Assembly: GCA_963169155.1 (NCBI GenBank)
Contig: CAUJGI010000518.1
Location: forward strand, 1-5,486
Origin: Chloroflexota bacterium
GTDB taxonomy: Bacteria; Chloroflexota; Anaerolineae; Promineifilales; Promineifilaceae
Direction of reading: 5' to 3'
Length of the DNA: 5,486 bases
In this document: one piece after another, positions 1 to 4,949 of the stretch
How positions within the stretch are numbered: position 1 is the first letter of the stretch
Layout: every line of letters begins with the position of its first letter
Notes under the pieces: model-generated
The model's database searches: none
What the model was told of the DNA's origin: nothing
The model's input: only the letters and a program-made list of their open reading frames with translations
Made by a program: the position numbers and the translations under genes

Positions 1-613
1 CGTTGCTGATAATGGCACTATTGGTGATGATAACGGTGCCAACGCTGTTATAAATGCCGCCACCATCAAGCGTTTCGGCGCTGTTACTATATATGGCACT
101 GTTTTCAATTGTGAGGTAACCCGCGTTTTGAATGCCACCTCCACCAACTGAAACGATTCCGGGTACTGCACGGCCGTTTCTAACCATTACACTTGTTAGG
201 GAAAGATTCCCACTTGAGTGTACGTCGAAAACGCGATCTAGTTGATTGCCATCAACGATCGACTGCGATGAACTATTGCCCGTAATGACAATTACACTGG
301 TTATGTCCAGATCCCCGGTTGCCGCGGCTTCCTCATCCACGCCTGAAATGGTTAAAGTATGGATATTGTTCCCCAGCTGGATAGAATCTTTGCCGGCCAG
401 AGCATTGGCTTCCATAACGGCCGCTCTTAACGTACATTGCCCGGCTACGGCCGTTTCACACACCCCATCCCCCGGATTTGCATCTACCGCATCAACCGTG
501 CTGTTGACGACAAAGGTCGCGGTTGGACTGGCTTTGGTTTGCAGGGTGGTGAAAAAGAGGCTAAGGAGCAGCAGGGGAAAAGCAAGAGCTAAAAGCAAAC
601 GCGTATGTTTCAT
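1..613 (-). CDS. CSLREA-domain surface protein with beta-helix repeats, 3' end cut by window edge
   Basis: About 204 codons are visible before the left edge cuts the gene. The start at 613 follows a good GGAGGG ribosome site (618-623). The N-terminus MKHTRLLLALAFPLLLLSLF is a signal peptide: a basic start, then a long hydrophobic run to about residue 22, with likely cleavage after a small residue near 28. Residues about 34-75 match the CSLREA domain: FVVNSTVDAVDANPGDGVC, then CTLRAAVMEANAL, including the two cysteines that flank the insert. From about residue 155 there are two coils of the pattern GGGI.N.G.LTI.NS.I..N (GGGIQNAGYLTIENSAIYSN; GGGIYN...VIITNSAIISN). These are typical of right-handed parallel beta-helix proteins. 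The family is secreted or surface-attached; a role in adhesion or polysaccharide contact is inference. The usual product is several hundred residues or more, so most of the helix lies outside the window. No enzymatic motif is visible. Confidence 0.88.
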   Translation of the reverse strand, partial: MKHTRLLLALAFPLLLLSLFFTTLQTKASPTATFVVNSTVDAVDANPGDGVCETAVAGQCTLRAAVMEANALAGKDSIQLGNNIHTLTISGVDEEAAATGDLDITSVIVITGNSSSQSIVDGNQLDRVFDVHSSGNLSLTSVMVRNGRAVPGIVSVGGGGIQNAGYLTIENSAIYSNSAETLDGGGIYNSVGTVIITNSAIISN

Positions 614-617
614 TGGA

Positions 618-623
618 CCCTCC
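618..623 (-). promoter_or_regulatory. Ribosome binding site GGAGGG of the CSLREA gene
   Basis: On the minus strand GGAGGG lies 4 nt before the ATG at 613. It fixes the start codon and is the strongest Shine-Dalgarno sequence in the window. Confidence 0.75.
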
Positions 624-689
624 GATTTGGTTGTATTGAGAATGGTTTGTAAAACGGCCGTTGCCCGCACTGGAAAAAACGGACACCAC

Positions 690-708
690 GATAAGTATAG
701 CTCTTATC
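690..708 (-). promoter_or_regulatory. Palindrome GATAAG-N7-CTTATC enclosing a TATACT -10-like hexamer
   Basis: A 6+6 bp inverted repeat with a 7-nt centre lies about 80 nt upstream of the CSLREA start. On the minus strand the hexamer TATACT (699-694) sits inside it. No convincing -35 box lies at the usual spacing, so promoter identity is weak. If it is a promoter, the flanking palindrome could be an operator overlapping it. The rest of the 614-859 spacer holds one ACGGCCGT copy (654-661) and small hairpins at 768-849, with no supported gene. Confidence 0.25.
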
Positions 709-767
709 ATCAAGCAGGGTATTCGCATATCAACCCATGAGCACCTTAATAAGGTAATCATTGTTCC

Positions 768-849
768 AGCGACGCTGCGACGCCAAATTATGCTGCGTCG
801 CTTGGCTGGTACCGTTCACTTTGAACTGAAAGCCTATTTTTCGAACGGT
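768..849. other. Cluster of small inverted repeats downstream of dusB
   Basis: Three stems can be drawn: AGCGACGC (768-775) with GCGTCGCT (795-802), GTTCA (814-818) with TGAAC (822-826), and ACCGTTC (811-817) with GAACGGT (843-849). They begin about 10 nt after the dusB stop. No T-run follows them on the minus strand, so they do not form a classical intrinsic terminator. They could help end the transcript or stabilise its 3' end, or be remnants of an old repeat. Confidence 0.3.
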
Positions 850-859
850 CAGGAGCTGT

Positions 860-1849
860 TCACATCAGAGCAATTTTAGCAGCTCTATCAACTGGCACGG
901 CCGTTTCCATCCCCTCCAACCCCACCTCAAATTCAGCAAAAGATTCCGTGCTCAACAACGGATCGAGGTTAAGACCGGGGATGTCCTCAAAATACCGCTT
1001 CAGGTGCTTGCGGAACTGGCGCAGGCCGGGCACCTCACCATAATAGTTTACCATTTCGCGGGCGTGCAGGCGCACGGCTTTGACGATGTCGCCAATGGCT
1101 AAATCCTCGCGCCGCTGCCGGGCAAAAATCCACGGCTTGCCGATGGCGGCCCGGCCAATCATCACCGCGTCGCAGCCGGTGTAGGCCTTCATCCGGTCGA
1201 TGTCCTCCGGCGTTTGCACATCCCCATTGCCAATGACCGGCACGCTGACCGCCTGTTTTAGTTTGGCGATGGCGTCCCAGTTGGCGTTGCCGCCGTACTT
1301 TTGCACCTTGGTACGGCCGTGCAGGGCAATCAGCGCCGCGCCGTTTTGCGCCAAAATACGGCCGATTTCCAAAAAGTTCTCCTGCGTGGCGTCCCAGCCC
1401 AGCCGGATTTTGCCGGTGACCGGCACCTCCAGGTGCTGGCTCAGCAGCTTAAACGTTTCTTCGATGAGCGCGGGCTGGGGCATCATGCCTACGCCTGCGC
1501 CGCGCCCGCTCACCTTGCGCGTGGCGCAGCCCATGTTGATGTCGATGAGGTCGGGCCCCCATTCCTGGATGCGCAGGGCGGCGTCCAGCAGCATCTGGGC
1601 GTTGTTGCCAAAAATCTGGAACACCATCGGATGTTCGCCCGGCTGCGTGTCCAGCCGCTGGCGAAACCGCTCGTGGATGCGTTTGCCCAGCAGCGCCTCG
1701 ACAGGGACAAATTCGGTGTAATGCATGGCGGAGCCGTAGGCGCGGCACAGCGCCCGGTATGGCACATCCGAATAGCCGGCCATCGGGGCCAGGATGGCGT
1801 CGCCAAAGACGGGCACGTGGCCCACAGTGAACAGAGGTTGTTGAATCAT
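860..1849 (-). CDS. dusB: tRNA-dihydrouridine synthase, DusB type
   Basis: 329 residues, full length for the family. Dus enzymes are cytoplasmic flavoproteins that use FMN and NADPH to reduce specific uridines in tRNA to dihydrouridine. Family landmarks run in order: the FMN-barrel start APMAGYSDVPYR (residues 21-32), DINMGC with catalytic Cys108, GKIRLGWD with Lys147, ALHGRTKVQKYGG with His177, VPVIGNGDV (203-211) and GCDAVMIGRAAIGKPWIF (225-242). The C-terminal helical tRNA-binding part contains LRQFRKHLKRYF (277-287). The segment after the cysteine reads ATRKVSGRGAG rather than the more common CPxxKV...GSGA, a mild variant that keeps the lysine. The start at 1849 matches the usual N-terminus but has no Shine-Dalgarno: five C residues precede the ATG. 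The gene is isolated, 289 bp after the methyltransferase, with repeat element A between. DusB versus another Dus subgroup is judged by overall resemblance only. Confidence 0.93.
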   Translation of the reverse strand: MIQQPLFTVGHVPVFGDAILAPMAGYSDVPYRALCRAYGSAMHYTEFVPVEALLGKRIHERFRQRLDTQPGEHPMVFQIFGNNAQMLLDAALRIQEWGPDLIDINMGCATRKVSGRGAGVGMMPQPALIEETFKLLSQHLEVPVTGKIRLGWDATQENFLEIGRILAQNGAALIALHGRTKVQKYGGNANWDAIAKLKQAVSVPVIGNGDVQTPEDIDRMKAYTGCDAVMIGRAAIGKPWIFARQRREDLAIGDIVKAVRLHAREMVNYYGEVPGLRQFRKHLKRYFEDIPGLNLDPLLSTESFAEFEVGLEGMETAVPVDRAAKIALM

Positions 1850-1855
1850 GGGGGT

Positions 1856-1861
1856 ATTTTA
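1856..1861 (-). promoter_or_regulatory. Possible -10 box TAAAAT placed for a leaderless dusB transcript
   Basis: On the minus strand TAAAAT ends 6 nt before the dusB ATG, with ACCCCC between. A -10 box at that distance would start transcription at or next to the A of the ATG. That fits the missing ribosome site. No good -35 hexamer is seen at 16-18 nt; that stretch holds an ACGGCCGT copy instead (1870-1877). Confidence 0.3.
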
Positions 1862-1899
1862 ACAAATTTACGGCCGTTTTGCGCGCACGCACCCCGTAG

Positions 1900-1962
1900 G
1901 GGCGAGGCGGCGGCAGACCATCTTGCCACTAACAGCGAATCTCCCCCACCGCCGCCTCGCCC
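1900..1962. repeat. Hairpin module M1 of element A
   Basis: The left arm GGGCGAGGCGGCGG (1900-1913) pairs perfectly over 14 bp with CCGCCGCCTCGCCC (1949-1962), leaving a 35-nt loop. Both arms and much of the loop recur at 2998-3063. The loop shares CAGAC.ATCTTGCC and AACA.CG.ATCT.CCC with that copy. Confidence 0.85.
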
Positions 1963-1988
1963 TGATCCTGGCATTGGTGTGAGGTAGG

Positions 1989-2045
1989 TGAGGCAATTGG
2001 TGTAGGGTTGGTTCCGATTTTCCCAGGTTTTGGCCGATTGCCTCA
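1989..2045. repeat. Hairpin module M2 of element A
   Basis: TGAGGCAATTGG (1989-2000) pairs with CCGATTGCCTCA (2034-2045) over 12 positions, one of them a possible G-U wobble. The loop is 33 nt. The right part GGTTTTGGCCGATTGCCTC is repeated exactly in element B. The outer GGGCG of other modules is degenerate here, so this copy looks older or eroded. Confidence 0.75.
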
Positions 2046-2074
2046 TGCCGTGATAGGTAGATTTGGGGCCAAGA

Positions 2075-2143
2075 GGGCGAGGCGGTTGGAGGGGATCGTT
2101 AACTGTCTTTCGGGAGATGATGGCCAACCGCCTCGCCCCTACG
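2075..2143. repeat. Hairpin module M3 of element A, overlapping the methyltransferase stop
   Basis: GGGCGAGGCGGTTGG (2075-2089) pairs perfectly over 15 bp with CCAACCGCCTCGCCC (2124-2138), around a 34-nt loop. The tip CTACG (2139-2143) supplies the TAG stop of the methyltransferase when read on the minus strand. No T-run follows the stem on that strand, so intrinsic termination is not supported, although the strong stem could protect the mRNA 3' end. Confidence 0.85.
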
Positions 2144-2978
2144 ATTTGGTGGCGACGACGGCGATGGTGGGGGATTGCGGATCAAACGGTTCCCCGGCGA
2201 CGTTGGCGTACCAATCGGTGATGGCCAGGCCGCTGGCGGCAAATTCGGCCGTCAGCGATGCCTGGTCAAAATGTTGCAGCCAGTTGTAAATTTCGAAGGT
2301 GCGCGTGGCGGTGAAGAGGGTGTATTTGTCCAACGTCACCCGCTCCGTTTCGTATTTGAACTGGTTGATGAAGGAAAAATAGTCTTCATCGGTCCAGAAG
2401 TTGCCGTATTGGTTACGGCCGTAACTCACCCCCTCCTCAAACCGGGCAAAATCCACCAGCGAATGCACATCCAGCACAATCGCGCCGCCGTCGGCCAGGT
2501 GGTTGCGGAAGATGCCCAGCAGCTGCTGCCGCTGCACCGGGCTCAGGGCGCAAAAGTCGCAGTAGATGAGCAGGATGAGGTCGAACCGTTTTTCGGATTG
2601 ATAGTTCAGGTAGTTGGTGTGGATGTAGTCGATGGCGAGGTGGTGGGAAACGGCCGTTTCCTTTGCATACCGCAGCGAATTTTCCGAAAAATCAATCCCC
2701 GTTACCTGCGCGCCCAGCTGCGCCAGCCGGGTACTGTACAGCCCAGGCCCGCAGCCAAAATCAGCAAGGCGCGTGCCGGGGCCAATGTTAAACCGCGATT
2801 GCAGCCAGTTGACCGATGCCTCGATGAAGGCCGGCCGCCGCGAGGCGCTGTCTGTGTCAGGGTTCAGGTGCGCCTTGAGCATTTGCCGGGCGATGTGCGG
2901 GTCGGTCCAGAGGGTGTCGGCGGTGTAGACGGAAAAGGGTAACGGCCGTTCATTGATGTGGATCAGTTGTTCATACAT
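2139..2978 (-). CDS. Class I SAM-dependent methyltransferase, substrate unknown
   Basis: 279 residues. The Rossmann-type SAM-binding core is clear: motif I RLADFGCGPGLYS (70-82), the acidic end of strand 2 in VTGIDFSENSL (92-102), and the motif IV region FDLILLIYCDFCAL (132-145). These are followed by LADGGAIVLDVHS (161-173), the usual strand after motif IV. The N-terminal 65 residues and the aromatic-rich C-terminal half (YGNFWTDEDYFSF, TRTFEIYNWLQHF) would form the substrate lid. This is a free-standing cytoplasmic enzyme with no signal or membrane segment. The substrate cannot be told from sequence; small molecules are as likely as any macromolecule. The ATG at 2978 has no ribosome site and lies 15 nt from the edge of element B, so its promoter must lie inside the element or further upstream. 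Its last codon and TAG stop lie in the end of element A. Confidence 0.88.
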   Translation of the reverse strand: MYEQLIHINERPLPFSVYTADTLWTDPHIARQMLKAHLNPDTDSASRRPAFIEASVNWLQSRFNIGPGTRLADFGCGPGLYSTRLAQLGAQVTGIDFSENSLRYAKETAVSHHLAIDYIHTNYLNYQSEKRFDLILLIYCDFCALSPVQRQQLLGIFRNHLADGGAIVLDVHSLVDFARFEEGVSYGRNQYGNFWTDEDYFSFINQFKYETERVTLDKYTLFTATRTFEIYNWLQHFDQASLTAEFAASGLAITDWYANVAGEPFDPQSPTIAVVATKS

Positions 2979-2997
2979 AATTTGTCAGAAATCCGTA

Positions 2998-3063
2998 GGG
3001 GCGAGGCGGCGGCAGACAATCTTGCCCATAACAACGTATCTTCCCTACCCGCCGCCTCGCCCC
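2998..3063. repeat. Hairpin module M1 of element B
   Basis: GGGGCGAGGCGGCGG (2998-3012) pairs perfectly over 15 bp with CCGCCGCCTCGCCCC (3049-3063), enclosing a 36-nt loop. It is a near copy of 1899-1962. Differences concentrate in the loop while the arms are identical. Confidence 0.86.
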
Positions 3064-3133
3064 CATCTCTGGAATCAGGTCGCGGTGGGCGGGGCAGGTG
3101 GGGGCGGGACATTTCGATTGGTTGGTAAGCAAG

Positions 3134-3198
3134 GGGGCGAGGCAATCGGTGGGGAGATGGTTTGTTGTGACCAAGGTTTTGGCCGATTGCCTCGTCCC
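3134..3198. repeat. Hairpin module M2 of element B
   Basis: GGGGCGAGGCAATCGG (3134-3149) pairs with CCGATTGCCTCGTCCC (3183-3198) over 16 positions with one G-U type pair. The loop is 33 nt, the same length as M2 in element A, and its 3' end GGTTTTGG is identical to that copy. Confidence 0.85.
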
Positions 3199-3216
3199 TA
3201 CGGCCGTTGTTTGGTT

Positions 3217-4857
3217 TTAACGGCCGACGCCGACGCTGCCACCGAAGGCAGCGGACATCTCCTCGTAAATGGCGGCAATGGAGGCTTCATCGCCGATGAA
3301 AAAGTTGCCGTTGGCCTGGATGGCCAGCTGCTCCAGCGTTTGCTCATCGGCGTCGCCGCCGTAGGCGATGGTGAAGACGGTGGCGTTGTTGGCCGTGGCC
3401 CCCTGCATTGCCGTGGCCGCATTGAAGCGGTAGCTGCGTGTATCCTGCCCGTCGCTGAGGACAACCATGGCGTTGGCGGTGGCGGGCAAAGTGGTCTCCG
3501 TCAGCAGGGCCGCGCCGTCACCGATGGCGTCAAACAGCGTCGTGTCGCCAATCGCGCTTAAATCCCGGATGGCCCGGACGATTTTGTCCCGGTTTTCCCC
3601 CACCAGCACGTGCCGCACAATCAGCTCCGGCTCGGTGCTGAAGGCGATGATCGAAATGTAGTCATCGTCGCCCATTTGCTGCACAAACTGAACGGCCGCT
3701 TCCTGCATCGTGTCCATTTTCGAGCCGCGCATACTGCCAGACGTGTCCAGCAGCATCACCAGGTTCACATCTTTGCGCGCCTCCTGCCACAGCTCCTGCA
3801 CGGCAAAAATGGTGTTCACCGACGGGGCGTCAAAAATGATGGTTGGTTGGGTAGGGTCGATGGCGTCGGTGGCGGGGAGAGAGACGGCCGTATTCACCGG
3901 TCGCAGCCCATTGTCCGCCGCCAGCTGCTGCCCCGCGTCGCTGAGCAAAAAGTCACGGAAGAGAACGGCCGCTTCCTGCTCTGCCGACGTTGCCGAATCA
4001 CGCACACAGGCGGGGAATTCGGCCACAAAAGTCCCTTCCAGCGGGTAAATGGCCACGATGTCAGCGCCGCCCAGCTGGGCGATGTTGGCCTCGTACATCA
4101 CCCCCGCCGTCAGGTACTCCACGCCGCGCTCGGCCATCGTTTGGGCCAGGGTTTGTGTGCTGCTGCTGAACCAGGTGACGCCGCCTTCAAACGCACCGAC
4201 GCTGGCCTGCACAATCGGCTGGCCGATGTCGGCCACGCTGACGGGCTCCGTTTTGGATTCGGCGGCCTGGACCACGGCCAACAAGGTGCTGGCGCCGGAG
4301 CCGGACAGGCCGGGATGGGTGTGCCCCAGCTTAAACGATTCGCCCAGCGCACCGCCGCTGTAATAATCCCAGGCGGCCGGATCGGCGGCCAGACTGCCGA
4401 TGTCCAGCCAGCCCAGCGGCAAGCCGGGCCAGCCGAGCGCCTCGGCCACCTCGCGCCACATGCCAATGACCAGCGGGCTTTGCGCCACGCTGACGCAGTC
4501 GTTCTGGAAGCTGCTGTCGCCGCCGTCGGCCAGCACCTCAGTCCACACGGCATCCTCGGGAATCCACAAGGCCAACGACGGGTCGCCGCTGAGCTGCCCG
4601 ACCGCCTGGCCGGATTCCACAGTATTGAGCACCACAAAGGCGGGATCACCGCCGCTGGTTTCGGTTTCGGAGTTGTTGAAGGTGGTAACGGCCGTTTCCA
4701 GCCAGGGAGCGGCCGTTGTGTTGGCCACCACATTCACCACCACCGCGTTGTTAGGAATGTCATCGCTGCCCCCAATGCCAAACACGCTACAGGCCAGCAT
4801 TGGCAATACTAACAGTATAAAAAGCAGGGGAAACCCGCGAAAATTTTGTCGGTTCAT
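3217..4857 (-). CDS. Secreted lipoprotein: substrate-binding-like domain fused to VWA domain
   Basis: 546 residues. The start at 4857 has a GAGGA ribosome site. The N-terminus has a short basic stretch, a hydrophobic run (about 9-22) and PMLAC with Cys23. This is a slightly atypical lipobox, so lipid anchoring is likely but not certain. Residues about 36-335 resemble an extracellular substrate-binding fold: VVVNVVANTTAAPWLETAVTTFN opens like a periplasmic-binding protein, followed by LALWIPEDAVWTEVL, FKLGHTHPGLSGSGAS (ligand-loop-like serines) and FRDFLLSDAGQQLAADNGLRPV. Residues about 364-535 form a VWA domain with a complete MIDAS: DTSGS (371-375), Thr439/440 in GDTTLFDAI and Asp469 in LSDGQD, so metal-dependent protein binding is expected. 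VWA domains bind protein partners. Coupling to ligand sensing at the outer face of the membrane is inference. The upstream OmpA-like gene, 92 bp away, is the best partner candidate. The ligand is unknown. The GVGR C-terminus ends beside element B. Confidence 0.87.
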   Translation of the reverse strand: MNRQNFRGFPLLFILLVLPMLACSVFGIGGSDDIPNNAVVVNVVANTTAAPWLETAVTTFNNSETETSGGDPAFVVLNTVESGQAVGQLSGDPSLALWIPEDAVWTEVLADGGDSSFQNDCVSVAQSPLVIGMWREVAEALGWPGLPLGWLDIGSLAADPAAWDYYSGGALGESFKLGHTHPGLSGSGASTLLAVVQAAESKTEPVSVADIGQPIVQASVGAFEGGVTWFSSSTQTLAQTMAERGVEYLTAGVMYEANIAQLGGADIVAIYPLEGTFVAEFPACVRDSATSAEQEAAVLFRDFLLSDAGQQLAADNGLRPVNTAVSLPATDAIDPTQPTIIFDAPSVNTIFAVQELWQEARKDVNLVMLLDTSGSMRGSKMDTMQEAAVQFVQQMGDDDYISIIAFSTEPELIVRHVLVGENRDKIVRAIRDLSAIGDTTLFDAIGDGAALLTETTLPATANAMVVLSDGQDTRSYRFNAATAMQGATANNATVFTIAYGGDADEQTLEQLAIQANGNFFIGDEASIAAIYEEMSAAFGGSVGVGR

Positions 4858-4861
4858 AAAA

Positions 4862-4866
4862 TCCTC
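4862..4866 (-). promoter_or_regulatory. Ribosome binding site GAGGA of the VWA lipoprotein gene
   Basis: GAGGA on the minus strand lies 4 nt before the ATG at 4857. It supports the chosen start and the signal peptide that follows. Confidence 0.65.
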
Positions 4867-4873
4867 GGTTGGG

Positions 4874-4945
4874 AAGTGAAAAGTGATAAGTGAAAAGTGA
4901 AAAGTAGAAAGAACTTTTCACTTTTCACTCTTTTACTTTTTACTA
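4874..4945. repeat. Heptamer tandem repeat forming a long AT-rich hairpin
   Basis: The left half is a tandem heptamer array: AAGTGAA, AAGTGAT, AAGTGAA, AAGTGAA, AAGTAGA (4874-4908). The right half is its inverse. A perfect 17-bp stem pairs AGTGAAAAGTGAAAAGT (4889-4905) with 4913-4929 around the 7-nt loop AGAAAGA, and imperfect pairing continues outward. It lies 4 nt after the stop of the OmpA-like gene and about 8 nt before the next ribosome site. It may be an attenuator or terminator between the two genes, or a dispersed repeat. The stem is AT-rich and lacks the GC core of a classical intrinsic terminator. Confidence 0.85.
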
Positions 4946-4949
4946 AAAA

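Larger units (their letters stand above)
1894..2143. repeat. Composite palindromic repeat element A (three hairpin modules)
   Basis: This element fills most of the spacer between the methyltransferase and dusB. Its ends are inverted copies: CCGTAGGGGCGAGGCGG at the left (from 1894) and, read on the other strand, CGTAGGGGCGAGGCGG at the right (to 2143). Inside are three stem-loops: M1 1900-1962, M2 1989-2045 and M3 2075-2138. Their loops are 33-35 nt long and 26 and 29 nt separate the modules. No obvious target-site duplication flanks it. No open reading frame with family resemblance is present, so it would be non-autonomous if mobile. The right end covers the methyltransferase stop codon. REP/BIME-like or MITE-like are the nearest named classes. 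Confidence 0.82.
2993..3203. repeat. Composite palindromic repeat element B (two hairpin modules)
   Basis: This element occupies nearly all of the spacer between the VWA gene and the methyltransferase. Its inverted ends are CCGTAGGGGCGAGGC (2993-3007) and GCCTCGTCCCTACGG (3189-3203), matching at 14 of 15 positions. It contains M1 (2998-3063) and M2 (3134-3198), both homologous to modules in element A, and lacks M3. Between the modules lies a 70-nt G-rich stretch (3064-3133) of unclear origin. The right tip merges into an ACGGCCGT site at 3200-3207. Confidence 0.82.
170..4695. repeat. Iterated palindrome ACGGCCGT, 12 dispersed copies
   Basis: Exact copies start at 170, 447, 654, 897, 1313, 1870, 2415, 2650, 2942, 3200, 3884 and 4688. 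Near copies with the CGGCCG core start at 417, 1358, 2246, 3220, 3692, 3965 and 4709. By simple base-composition arithmetic about 0.1 copies of a given 8-mer would be expected. Copies fall in four of the five genes and in the spacers, in more than one reading frame. Confidence 0.85.

Noticed and set aside
614..859. Small gene in the spacer between dusB and the CSLREA gene
   Set aside because: Short open frames on both strands lack ribosome sites and give no recognisable protein, and no tRNA-like fold was seen.
1301..1987. 228-codon open frame on the plus strand running into element A
   Set aside because: It is mostly antisense to dusB, and its tail is translated repeat sequence ending in poly-proline.
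2075..2138. M3 hairpin as an intrinsic terminator of the methyltransferase
   Set aside because: The 15-bp stem is strong, but the sequence following it on the minus strand is TCTTGGCCCC, with no T-run, and the loop is 34 nt, too long for a typical terminator.
2175..2942. 255-codon open frame on the plus strand
   Set aside because: It is antisense to the methyltransferase, which has clear SAM-binding motifs. The plus-strand product has no domain resemblance.
1894..3203. CRISPR array
   Set aside because: The repeated units are themselves palindromes with 33-36 nt loops and irregular separations, only five in total, in two spacers split by a gene. There are no uniform direct repeats with unique spacers and no cas genes.
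3610..4812. 400-codon open frame on the plus strand
   Set aside because: It lies antisense within the VWA lipoprotein gene. Its product is rich in His, Gly, Arg and Gln with no recognisable family, as expected from the reverse strand of GC-biased coding DNA.
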